DNA from: Pollutimonas nitritireducens
GTDB lineage: Bacteria > Pseudomonadota > Gammaproteobacteria > Burkholderiales > Burkholderiaceae_B
Direction of reading: 5' to 3'
Length of the DNA stretch: 64,000 nucleotides
Assembly: GCF_002849615.1 (NCBI RefSeq)
Contig: NZ_PDNV01000003.1
Location: 62,001-126,000, forward strand
A program made the position numbers and the translations under genes. Below the pieces are notes generated by a model, which was not told the origin of the DNA, ran no database searches, and saw nothing but the letters and a program-made list of their open reading frames with translations. This document shows positions 9,048 through 16,742 of the stretch, in pieces (the first letter of the stretch is position 1; each line of letters starts with the position of its first letter).

Positions 9048-9986
9048 ATGTCTGACAAAGTTTTGATTTGTGGATCGGTAGCGTTCGATACCATTGCGGT
9101 GTTCGATGGACATTTCAAGGACCACATACTTATCGACAATATCCAGACGCTCAGTGTGTCATTTTTCGTGCCCAGCATGCGCAAGGAATATGGCGGCTGC
9201 GCTGGGAACGTGGCCTACAACCTACGTCTTCTGGGCGGGCATCCGGTGCCGGTAGGCACGGTGGGCGCCGATGCAACCGACTATTTGGTGTACATGCAGC
9301 AACTGGGCATTGACACGAGCCTCATCCGGGTTCTGCCAGATATGTACACGCCCCAGTGTTTCATCACCACAGATCTGGACAATAACCAGATTGCATCCTT
9401 TCATCCCGGGGCGATGATGCTGTCGGCAGAAAACGACCTGACCGGGCATGAAGCAGCATGGGGCATCGTGTCGCCCGATTCCAAAGACGGTATGTTTGCC
9501 CATGCCCGCCGTTTGCATACGCAGGGCATACCATTTGTCTTCGATCTGGGCCAGGCGATGCCGCTGTTTTCAGGGGACGATATCAATGAGATGCTGGAAC
9601 TTGCAAGCATTCTTACTGCAAATGACTATGAATCCAGCATCGTTGCACAACGCACTGGACGCAGCATGCAAGAGATTGCTCGCACAATGCAGGCGGTGGT
9701 CGTGACTCATGGCGCCGATGGCGCAATGCTCTACACCGGCGGTACTGAAACGAAAATCGCGCCTGTCGCGGTGGACGATGTCGTCGATCCGACCGGCTGC
9801 GGCGACGCTCACAGGGCCGGACTGTTATACGGACTTACACAGAACTGGAGCCTGTTCGATGCATGCTGCTTGGCTAACGTCATGGGCAGCTTTAAAATTG
9901 CATCGAGGGGTCCGCAAAATCATCGGCCATCCCGCGCCGAGCTGAGTTCCGCCCTTAAGCAGCATTATGGTCTGGACTTGTTTTAG
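9048..9986 (+). CDS. PfkB-family carbohydrate/nucleoside kinase
   Basis: A 312-residue ribokinase-fold kinase. The N-terminus VLICGSVAFDTI and the GGCAGNVAYNLRLLGG block are PfkB signature 1 (usually GG.xxNxA). PTGCGDAHRAG near residue 247 is signature 2, with the catalytic Asp retained; His-Arg replaces the usual aromatic residue after GDA. The closest known group is adenosine kinase-like or sugar kinases, but the substrate cannot be read from sequence. ATG 9048 is preferred to the GTG at 9045 because AAGGGAAG lies just upstream. It overlaps no neighbour. Confidence 0.85.
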   Translation: MSDKVLICGSVAFDTIAVFDGHFKDHILIDNIQTLSVSFFVPSMRKEYGGCAGNVAYNLRLLGGHPVPVGTVGADATDYLVYMQQLGIDTSLIRVLPDMYTPQCFITTDLDNNQIASFHPGAMMLSAENDLTGHEAAWGIVSPDSKDGMFAHARRLHTQGIPFVFDLGQAMPLFSGDDINEMLELASILTANDYESSIVAQRTGRSMQEIARTMQAVVVTHGADGAMLYTGGTETKIAPVAVDDVVDPTGCGDAHRAGLLYGLTQNWSLFDACCLANVMGSFKIASRGPQNHRPSRAELSSALKQHYGLDLF

Positions 9987-10048
9987 GTTGACTGGCTTGC
10001 AATTTCTGTAATTGCTTGCCGGGCGGACCGATCTACTAGGAGTTTCTT

Positions 10049-10549
10049 ATGATTTCAACGCAACTAAAACCAAGGGGCGCACGTCGTACCCGAACTTTGG
10101 GCATAGCCATGCTGGTGGGTTCAATGGCGGTGCTCGCCGGTTGCGCCAACGATACCGCATCGAGTTCCGTCTATAACTACGGTCAGGCTCAACGCGAACA
10201 AATCGTACGTCTGGGCACGGTCGAGGCAGTGCGCCCTATCACGATCCAGAAAGACCGCTCCAGTGGCGCGGGCGTTCTTGCGGGCGGTGCCTTGGGTGGC
10301 GTCGCAGGTAGCACCGTCGGTGGTGGCACGGGGAACGTGCTGGCAACGATCGGCGGCGGCATTCTGGGCGCGGTGGCGGGCAATGCTGTCGAGAACCAGA
10401 CAGGAAAAACGCGCGGCCTCGAAATCACCGTACGTCTCGATAACGGCGAAACGCGTGTTATTGCTCAGGCGGATGACGTCAAGATCGGTGTGGGCCAACG
10501 CGTTCGTTTGATCAGCGGGAATGGTCCGACACGCGTCGCCCCTATTTAA
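10049..10549 (+). CDS. Glycine-zipper 2TM outer-membrane lipoprotein (SlyB/Pcp-like)
   Basis: A 166-residue lipoprotein. A signal peptide ends in the lipobox LAGC with Cys32 as the lipidated residue. Residues about 75-115 form a glycine zipper (repeated GG, AGGALGG, GGGILGAVAG) typical of the SlyB/Pcp family, followed by a small beta domain (VTVRLDNGETRVIAQ-like) at the C-terminus. Members are structural envelope proteins linked to envelope stress. AGGAG lies upstream of the ATG. Confidence 0.88.
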   Translation: MISTQLKPRGARRTRTLGIAMLVGSMAVLAGCANDTASSSVYNYGQAQREQIVRLGTVEAVRPITIQKDRSSGAGVLAGGALGGVAGSTVGGGTGNVLATIGGGILGAVAGNAVENQTGKTRGLEITVRLDNGETRVIAQADDVKIGVGQRVRLISGNGPTRVAPI

Positions 10550-10560
10550 GGCCGAAGCAT

Positions 10561-10600
10561 GCATTGTCGGAAGACGTTGTCAGTGCGTCTCCGGCAATGC
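10561..10600. terminator. Bidirectional hairpin between convergent genes
   Basis: GCATTGTCGGAAGACG pairs with CGTCTCCGGCAATGC, with one mismatch/bulge and an intervening loop. It lies between the convergent lipoprotein and YggT genes and probably stops both transcripts. Confidence 0.6.
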
Positions 10601-10606
10601 TGCAGT

Positions 10607-11170
10607 TTAGACACCGAAAAGTGAAAATGTAAATTGCTGCAAGACCATCATGGCTACCTGGGCCAACACCAGTAGCACCAATGGCGATAAGTCCAGTCCG
10701 CCCAGGTTGGGCAGTATGCGGCGTATGGGATCAAGCAGGGGGGCCGTCAGGGTCTGCAATACAGGCATAACGGGTGCAAGCGGATTAACCCATGACAAGA
10801 TCGCCTGTATGAGGGTGATCCATAAAATCAGGTTGAAAGTCCATTTCAGCATCGTCAACAATGCCGTCAACAAAATGGGAAGCACGCTTTGCACAGGAGG
10901 CAGCTGCCCGCTGAGTGCAAGCACCGACAATAAAAGAAATGCCAATGCCGTCAGCCAGCAGGCGATCAGGCTCGGCCAGTCGATGCGTTTGCCGGGCCCG
11001 ACAACCGAGCGTATCGGGTTGACCAGCCAATCGGTGGTACGCAGCACTGCCTGTGAATAGGGATTGAATGGGTGCAGCCGTATTGCGTAAATCCATGCTC
11101 GGATGATGAGCGCGATTCCGAACAGAGAAAAAATGATATTGATTAAAAAGTGCAGGACTTCGCTGAACAT
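10607..11170 (-). CDS. YggT-family integral membrane protein
   Basis: A 187-residue inner-membrane protein with two YggT repeats. Each repeat has hydrophobic helices plus the motif seen as LHPFNPYSQAVLRTTDWLV and later LPNLGGLDLSPLVLLVLAQV. About four to five transmembrane segments are apparent. The role is unclear; some relatives affect osmotic tolerance or division. The ORF opens at 11239 but the ATG at 11170 (MFSEVLHFLIN) matches the family start. Confidence 0.85.
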   Translation of the reverse strand: MFSEVLHFLINIIFSLFGIALIIRAWIYAIRLHPFNPYSQAVLRTTDWLVNPIRSVVGPGKRIDWPSLIACWLTALAFLLLSVLALSGQLPPVQSVLPILLTALLTMLKWTFNLILWITLIQAILSWVNPLAPVMPVLQTLTAPLLDPIRRILPNLGGLDLSPLVLLVLAQVAMMVLQQFTFSLFGV

Positions 11171-11241
11171 GTTTAGTCCACAGAAATGTCGGAAGCGCCA
11201 TTGTCGCACGAGAGCAGTCGCCTTGAAAGCGATCGCCACTA

Positions 11242-11277
11242 CGTAAAACTGCCCGGCAAACGCCGGGCAGTTTTACG
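11242..11277. terminator. Strong bidirectional hairpin downstream of the histone gene
   Basis: A perfect 16-bp stem (CGTAAAACTGCCCGGC with its complement) and AAAC loop. Runs of A and T in the outer stem let it act on either strand; the minus-strand histone-like gene ends about 80 bp before it. Confidence 0.75.
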
Positions 11278-11358
11278 AGAGCCGCGTAGCTATCGTGGCA
11301 GTCTCGTGGACCTTTTCTGACTATGACTCAAGTGCGTTTGCCTGCACTGACTACGTCG

Positions 11359-12282
11359 TTACGGACGACCTCCTGTTGGGAACGGCCAGGAAGCAGCCGG
11401 GTTGACTGTTTTCTTGCTGGCTGGTGCCGCAGTCGCTGCCTTTGCGGCTTTGGCTGCCGCCTTGGCATTTGGCTTCTTTTCTGCTGGCTGCTTGGCGGCG
11501 GATTTATTAGCGGCCTGTTTAGCCGGTGCGCCGTTGGCCGTTTCTGCCGGACTTGCCGAGCCAGTTTCTTTCTTGCTTGCAGACTTCGTTGCGGCAGCGC
11601 CCTTGGCCGGTGCTGTCTTCTGGCTAACTGCTTTTTTTATTGCAGCTTTGGTGGGTGCTTTGGTAGCTGCCGCGGACTTGGCGGGTGCCGTCTTCTTTGC
11701 GGCTGCCTTGCCAGCTGTTTTCTTGGCGGGCACTGCTTTCTTGGAAGCAGCTTTGTTTGGAGCAGCCTTGGCGGGCGCGGCTTTCTTGGCTGGTGCTGCT
11801 TTCTTGGCTGCCGTGGAAGTTTTGGCTGCCACTTTGTTTGAGCTTGCCGCCTTGCCAGGAGCCGCTTTCTTGGCCACGGTTTTCTTGACCACGGCTTTCT
11901 TGGCTGGCGTTGCAGCTTTCTTGGCAGGTGCCGTTTTCTTGCTTGCTACGGAAGTTTGGGCAACAGCTTTCTTGGCAGTTGCCGCCTTGACCGGAGTGGA
12001 TTTTTTAGCAACAGCTTTCTTGGCGGGAGCGGATTTTTTGGCGGGAGCGGCTTGCTTGGCAGGAGTTGCCTTCTTGGCGGCGGCCTTGTTGGCTGTCTTT
12101 ACTGCGGGCGTTGCTTTGGTCGAGGCTGCCTTTTTTGCAATGGGGCTGGACTTCTTGGCGGGCGCTGCTTCTTTAGCGACAGCTGCTTTTTTTACATCGG
12201 TTTTTTTTGCCGGTGCCGCGTTCTTGGCGGGTGCAGCTTTTTTGGTGGCCGTTGTTGTTGCGGCCTTTTTGGCTGTTGCCAT
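11359..12282 (-). CDS. Histone H1-like lysine/alanine-rich DNA-binding protein (AlgP/BpH1-like)
   Basis: About 307 residues made almost wholly of Lys, Ala, Pro, Thr and Ser in irregular repeats of the type KKAAPAK / AAKKAV / PAKK, resembling eukaryotic H1 tails, Pseudomonas AlgP and Bordetella BpH1. It starts MATAKKAATTT with AAGGAG upstream, and ends in the non-repeat tail NPAASWPFPTGGRP. Such proteins bind DNA non-specifically and affect nucleoid structure and transcription. An antisense ORF of similar length exists only because of the repeat composition. Repeat number is likely to vary between strains. Confidence 0.85.
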   Translation of the reverse strand: MATAKKAATTTATKKAAPAKNAAPAKKTDVKKAAVAKEAAPAKKSSPIAKKAASTKATPAVKTANKAAAKKATPAKQAAPAKKSAPAKKAVAKKSTPVKAATAKKAVAQTSVASKKTAPAKKAATPAKKAVVKKTVAKKAAPGKAASSNKVAAKTSTAAKKAAPAKKAAPAKAAPNKAASKKAVPAKKTAGKAAAKKTAPAKSAAATKAPTKAAIKKAVSQKTAPAKGAAATKSASKKETGSASPAETANGAPAKQAANKSAAKQPAEKKPNAKAAAKAAKAATAAPASKKTVNPAASWPFPTGGRP

Positions 12283-12370
12283 AGTAATGCTCCTTGAGAT
12301 TGAGTCGAAGAGGTCGTCCTCCCATTTGATATGGCCCCCACCTTTGGGTGCGACCCATCTCAAATGGCGC

Positions 12371-12402
12371 AAGCGTGCAAAGCATTAGTACTTTGCACGC
12401 TT
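12371..12402. terminator. Hairpin between nrdB end and histone promoter
   Basis: A perfect 12-bp stem AAGCGTGCAAAG / CTTTGCACGCTT with loop CATTAGTA. No T run follows on the minus strand, so it may act as a 3'-end stabiliser or a weak terminator for nrdAB. Confidence 0.5.
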
Positions 12403-12437
12403 AGAGTCTAACGTAAGCTCTTACTCTATTCCAAGCA

Positions 12438-13547
12438 TTATTCCCAGCTTAATGCGCCCCCGGTCTGATATTCGATTACGCGTGTCTCGAAAAAGTTGCG
12501 TTCCTTTTTGAGATCGATCATTTCGGCCATCCAGGGGAAGGGATTTTCTTCTTGTGCGAAGAGCGCTTCCAGGCCGATTTGCTGGCATCGGCGATTGGCA
12601 ATGAAACGCAGATAAGCCTTGAACATCGATGCATTCAAACCCAGCACGCCGCGTGGCATTGTGTCCTCAGCGTAAGCATATTCAAGGTCTACAGCCTGTC
12701 GGAACAGGTCGCGCAGTTCTTCGCGGAACGAAGCCGTCCACAAGTGCGGGTTCTCGAGTTTGATCGTGTTGATGAGATCTATACCGAAATTGCAGTGCAT
12801 GGATTCATCGCGAAGGATGTACATGTATTGCTCGGCAGCGCCTGTCATTTTGTTTTGTCGACCCAGTGCAAGGATTTGCGTGAATCCAACATAAAAGAAC
12901 AAACCTTCCATCAGGCATGCGAATACGATGAGCGATTTAAGCAGGGTCTGGTCAGCTTCGGGTGTGCCAGTCTTGAACGTCGGCTCGGCAATTGCGTTAA
13001 TGAATGGAATCAGGAATTCATCTTTGGCACGAATCGATGGCACTTCGTTGTAGGCATTGAAGATCTCGCCTTCGTCCAGGTCGAGGCTCTCGACGATGTA
13101 CTGATAGGCGTGCGTATGTATGGCTTCTTCAAAAGCCTGGCGCAGCAGGAACTGTCGGCACTCCGGCGCCGTGATGTGGCGATACGTGCCAAGGACGATG
13201 TTGTTGGCAGCAAGCGAGTCGGCCGTGGTGAAGAACCCAAGATTGCGGATGACGATACGTCGTTCGTCGTCGGTCAGGCCGTTTGGATTCTTCCAGAGCG
13301 CAATGTCGCGCGACATGTTTATCTCCTGCGGCATCCAATGATTGGCGCAGGTCGCCAGGTATTTTTCCCAAGCCCATTTGTATTTGAACGGCACGAGCTG
13401 GTTGACGTCTGTCTGGCCATTGATAATGCGCTTGTCGGACGCCCGAACCCGGGTGCTGGCGTTGGTGGACGGAGCCTCCGTGGTGCCAGGCGTGGCGATG
13501 GCATTGTTGGTGGGCGGGGTGGTAGGAGTTTCTTCCCAGTTCAGCAT
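12438..13547 (-). CDS. nrdB: Class Ia ribonucleotide reductase, beta subunit
   Basis: A 369-residue radical-generating subunit. Diiron ligands are seen in the helix blocks [14 protein letters not shown] and [10 protein letters not shown], which carry the conserved Glu and His residues. It supplies the tyrosyl radical for nucleotide reduction by NrdA. The first 45 residues are Thr/Asn/Pro-rich and probably flexible. Start 13547 (MLNWEE) was chosen; the open frame extends 68 codons upstream into the nrdA 3' end but lacks family similarity. It is 19 bp after nrdA in the same operon. Confidence 0.95.
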   Translation of the reverse strand: MLNWEETPTTPPTNNAIATPGTTEAPSTNASTRVRASDKRIINGQTDVNQLVPFKYKWAWEKYLATCANHWMPQEINMSRDIALWKNPNGLTDDERRIVIRNLGFFTTADSLAANNIVLGTYRHITAPECRQFLLRQAFEEAIHTHAYQYIVESLDLDEGEIFNAYNEVPSIRAKDEFLIPFINAIAEPTFKTGTPEADQTLLKSLIVFACLMEGLFFYVGFTQILALGRQNKMTGAAEQYMYILRDESMHCNFGIDLINTIKLENPHLWTASFREELRDLFRQAVDLEYAYAEDTMPRGVLGLNASMFKAYLRFIANRRCQQIGLEALFAQEENPFPWMAEMIDLKKERNFFETRVIEYQTGGALSWE

Positions 13548-13566
13548 GATATATGTCCGTGTCGTG

Positions 13567-16479
13567 TTATTGGCAGGCTTCGCATTCGTCGAAGCCTTCG
13601 TCGCCGGGGCGCATCGTGCATGCGTCTCCCATGACTTCCGCTTCGGGCAGTGCCGGATCGACAACGGCAGCGGCAGGTGCGTGCGTGGCGTTGGCAACTG
13701 CATTGAGTTCACCACCACGGCCCGTCGATTTCTCGGCATTCGTTGCGCCATTGGAACGCAGGTAATAGGTCGTTTTCAGGCCGCGCAGCCATGCGAGTTT
13801 GTAGGTATCGTCCAGTTTCTTGCCCGACACGCCGGTCATGAAGATATTCAGCGATTGGGCCTGGTCTATCCACTTGGACCGGCGGGCGGCGCATTCGACC
13901 ACCCAGCTTGGGTTCACTTCGAAGGCCGTCGCGTAGAGCTTGCGCAAGTCGTTGGGGATGCGGTCGATGCGAGCCAGGCTGCCGTCAAAATATTTCAGGT
14001 CCGCGACCATGACCTCATCCCACAGTTTTCGCTCCTTCAGGTCGCGGACAAGGTAGTCATTGACCACCGTGAACTCACCCGATAGATTCGACTTCACGTA
14101 GAGGTTGCGATAGTTGGGTTCGATGCAAGGCGACACGCCAATGATGTTCGAAATGGTGGCCGTCGGCGCAATAGCCACGCAATTCGAGTTGCGCATGCCG
14201 TGCTGTTTGATGTGCGCGCGCAAGCTGTTCCAATCCATGGTGCTGCTGTCGTCGACTTCAACATAGCCACCGCGTTCTTCACGCAACATGGCCAGGGTGT
14301 CCTGAGGCAATATGCCGCGATCCCACAACGAACCTTTAAAGCTTTCGTAATGACCGCGTTCAACGGCAAGCTTGCTCGAAGCCCAGTAGGCGTAATAGCA
14401 GGTGGCTTCCATGGACCGGTCGGAGAATTCGATGGCCGCATCGGAAGCGAACGGAATTCGCATCATTTGCAGGCAATCCTGGAAGCCCATGACGCCCATG
14501 CCCACGGGCCGGTGGCGCACGTTGGAGTTGCGAGCTTTGTCAACTGCGTAGTAATTGATGTCGATAACGTTATCGAGCATGCGCATCGCCGTCGTTATCG
14601 TACGCTCGAGTTTTTCGTGATCCAGCACATAGTGTCCGGAGGAATCCTCTTTGAGGTGCGCGGCAAGATTGACCGACCCCAGGTTGCATACGGCGATTTC
14701 GGTCTCGCTGGTGTTCAGCGTGATTTCGGTGCACAAGTTTGAACTGTGGACGACACCAACGTGCTGTTGCGGCGAGCGGATGTTGCACGGATCCTTGAAG
14801 GTGATCCATGGGTGGCCGGTTTCAAACAGCATGGACAGCATCTTGCGCCACAGAGAATTGGCGGGGACTTTCTTGAACAAGGGCAATTCGCCGCTTGCCG
14901 CCTTGGCTTCGTAGGCGACGTAGGCTTCTTCGAAGGCCCGACCGTACTTGTCATGAAGATCGGGCACGTCCGATGGCGAGAAGAGCGTCCAGTCTTCATT
15001 TTGCATAACGCGTTTCATGAACAGGTCTGGAATCCAGTTTGCCGTGTTCATGTCATGCGTGCGGCGTCGTTCGTCGCCAGTGTTCTTGCGCAGTTCCAGA
15101 AATTCTTCGATATCGAGATGCCATGTTTCCAGGTAGGCGCAGACAGCGCCCTTGCGCTTGCCACCCTGGTTCACGGCAACGGCGGTGTCGTTGACGACCT
15201 TGAGAAAAGGTACGACACCCTGGCTTTCGCCATTGGTGCCCTTGATATGACTGCGCAATGCGCGTACGGGAGTCCAGTCGTTGCCCAGGCCGCCGGCATA
15301 CTTGGCCAGAAGGGCGTTTTCCTTTATTGCGTCGTAGATGCCGGCCAGGTCGTCGGAGACCGTCGTGAGGTAGCACGACGACAACTGCGAATGCAGCGTA
15401 CCCGAATTGAACAGCGTTGGCGTGGAACTCATGAAGTCGAATGACGACAGGATCTCGTAGAACTCCATGGCACGCGTTTCGCGGTCGGCCTCGTTCAAGG
15501 CCAGCCCCATGGCGACGCGCATGAAGAATACCTGCGGCAGTTCAATACGTCGGCCGCGAAGATGCAGGAAGTAGCGGTCGTACAGAGTTTGCAGACCGAG
15601 GTAATTGAACTGGAAGTCCCGGTCGGCCTTCAGGGCGTTGCCGAGTTTTTCCAGGTCAAACTGTGCAAGCTTGGCATCAAGCAGCCCGCCTTCGATACCA
15701 GTCTGGATGAATTGAGGAAAATAGACGGCATACCGGCTTGTCATGGCCGCTTGCGAAACTTCTTCGCCCAGCACTTCCTTGCGGATCGTGTGCAACAACA
15801 GGCGGGCGGTAACCTGACTGTACGACGGGTCATTCTCGACCATGGCCCGAGCCGAAAGAATGGCCGACTTGAAGACTTCGTCGACGGGAATGCCGTCGTA
15901 AAGATTCTTCACGGTTTCCTTAAGGATGGCGTCGGCATCGATGGCGTGCGGAAGGTTCATGCCGGCTTCCACGATCGTTTCGCGCAGCTTTGCCAGGTCC
16001 AGCGGCCGCCTGATGCCATTTTCGCTGACGTTCAAGGCGACCGTCTCGATCAATGGCTGGCTGGCGCTGGCCTTTGTGGCGCGTTCCTGCGAACGCTTTT
16101 CGCGATACAGCACATAGGCGCGCGCCACATCGTGTTCACCCGAGCGCATCAGGGCCAGTTCGACCTGGTCTTGGATTTCTTCGATATGGAAGGTGCCACC
16201 GCTGGGCCGATTGCGCGCCAGGGCAGTCGACACCTGTTTGGTCAGGCTCTCGACAAGCTCGCGTATGCGTGCCGAGCCGGCGCCCTGGCCTCCTTTCACA
16301 GCCAGGAATGCCTTGGTCATGGCGATTGCAATCTTGCCCGGCTCAAAACCCACAACCGCGCCGTTGCGCCGAATTATGTGAAAACTTTGCCAATGACCTT
16401 CGGCAATGTCGCTTGATGCGGGCCCCTGATTCAGTTGCGCGAATTCGGGCCTGGCGTTGGCGGATTGTATGGTCTGCAT
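13567..16479 (-). CDS. nrdA: Class Ia ribonucleotide reductase, alpha subunit with two ATP-cone regions
   Basis: A 970-residue catalytic subunit that makes dNDPs from NDPs. An ATP-cone starts near residue 33 ([18 protein letters not shown]), and a second, more diverged cone-like segment starts near 146 ([20 protein letters not shown]). This double arrangement is also known from Pseudomonas-type NrdA. Catalytic-barrel blocks such as SSCYLT, NLCTEI and [14 protein letters not shown] follow. The C-terminus DECEACQ has a CxxC pair (966/969) that re-reduces the active site. RBS AGGAG is present upstream. Expression is probably repressed by NrdR through the two boxes at 16580-16626. Confidence 0.96.
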   Translation of the reverse strand: MQTIQSANARPEFAQLNQGPASSDIAEGHWQSFHIIRRNGAVVGFEPGKIAIAMTKAFLAVKGGQGAGSARIRELVESLTKQVSTALARNRPSGGTFHIEEIQDQVELALMRSGEHDVARAYVLYREKRSQERATKASASQPLIETVALNVSENGIRRPLDLAKLRETIVEAGMNLPHAIDADAILKETVKNLYDGIPVDEVFKSAILSARAMVENDPSYSQVTARLLLHTIRKEVLGEEVSQAAMTSRYAVYFPQFIQTGIEGGLLDAKLAQFDLEKLGNALKADRDFQFNYLGLQTLYDRYFLHLRGRRIELPQVFFMRVAMGLALNEADRETRAMEFYEILSSFDFMSSTPTLFNSGTLHSQLSSCYLTTVSDDLAGIYDAIKENALLAKYAGGLGNDWTPVRALRSHIKGTNGESQGVVPFLKVVNDTAVAVNQGGKRKGAVCAYLETWHLDIEEFLELRKNTGDERRRTHDMNTANWIPDLFMKRVMQNEDWTLFSPSDVPDLHDKYGRAFEEAYVAYEAKAASGELPLFKKVPANSLWRKMLSMLFETGHPWITFKDPCNIRSPQQHVGVVHSSNLCTEITLNTSETEIAVCNLGSVNLAAHLKEDSSGHYVLDHEKLERTITTAMRMLDNVIDINYYAVDKARNSNVRHRPVGMGVMGFQDCLQMMRIPFASDAAIEFSDRSMEATCYYAYWASSKLAVERGHYESFKGSLWDRGILPQDTLAMLREERGGYVEVDDSSTMDWNSLRAHIKQHGMRNSNCVAIAPTATISNIIGVSPCIEPNYRNLYVKSNLSGEFTVVNDYLVRDLKERKLWDEVMVADLKYFDGSLARIDRIPNDLRKLYATAFEVNPSWVVECAARRSKWIDQAQSLNIFMTGVSGKKLDDTYKLAWLRGLKTTYYLRSNGATNAEKSTGRGGELNAVANATHAPAAAVVDPALPEAEVMGDACTMRPGDEGFDECEACQ

Positions 16480-16579
16480 GGATACTCCTGAGCGAAATGC
16501 GCCTGCAGGCAGGCGCGTTGAGCAGAATTCTTGGTGGGCGGTAATCTGTATGGGTCTCTATGGCTGTTGCGGTGAGAGA

Positions 16580-16595
16580 CCACTACATCTTGTGG
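16580..16595. promoter_or_regulatory. NrdR box 1 (downstream box)
   Basis: CCACTACATCTTGTGG fits the 16-bp NrdR palindrome acaCwAtATaTwGtgt in the conserved CAC-TA...T-GTG positions. Its start is 31 bp from that of box 2, about three helical turns, the spacing usual for paired NrdR boxes. Confidence 0.75.
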
Positions 16596-16610
16596 TTTGT
16601 AGTTTGATTG

Positions 16611-16626
16611 ACACTAATTGTAGTGA
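16611..16626. promoter_or_regulatory. NrdR box 2, overlapping the nrdA -10
   Basis: ACACTAATTGTAGTGA matches the NrdR consensus at nearly all conserved positions. Read on the minus strand it contains the TACAAT -10 element of the nrdA promoter, so binding would block RNA polymerase. Confidence 0.8.
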
Positions 16627-16645
16627 TGGATCTGATGCGAATCAA
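16617..16645 (-). promoter_or_regulatory. nrdAB sigma-70 promoter
   Basis: On the minus strand: -35 TTGATT (16640-16645), 17-bp spacer, -10 TACAAT (16617-16622). This predicts a start near 16610 and a leader of about 130 nt. The leader holds two hairpins: GGTCTCT/AGAGACC around 16552-16580 and the palindrome GCGCCTGCAGGCAGGCGC around 16499-16516. Confidence 0.75.
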
Positions 16646-16672
16646 GCCCACAAGGGGCTTGATTTTTTATTT
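16640..16672 (+). terminator. Plus-strand intrinsic terminator without an assigned gene
   Basis: A 10-bp stem AATCAAGCCC / GGGCTTGATT with loop ACAAG is followed by TTTTATTTTT on the plus strand. No plus-strand gene lies upstream within several kb, so it may end an unannotated transcript antisense to the nrdA leader. The left arm doubles as the nrdA -35. Confidence 0.6.
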
Positions 16673-16742
16673 TTATGTCCGGAAATTGAGCAGTCGAGAG
16701 ACCGGCCACCCGGAATGCCTCACGTAGCAAGGTTCTTGGCGC

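Noticed and set aside
11402-12388. 328-codon plus-strand ORF over the histone gene
   Set aside because: Its hydrophobic repeats (AAFLAGAA and the like) are the reverse reading of KKAAPAK repeats; RBS and family evidence support the minus strand.
12552-13634. 360-codon ORF antisense to nrdB
   Set aside because: Shadow of nrdB, no recognisable domain.
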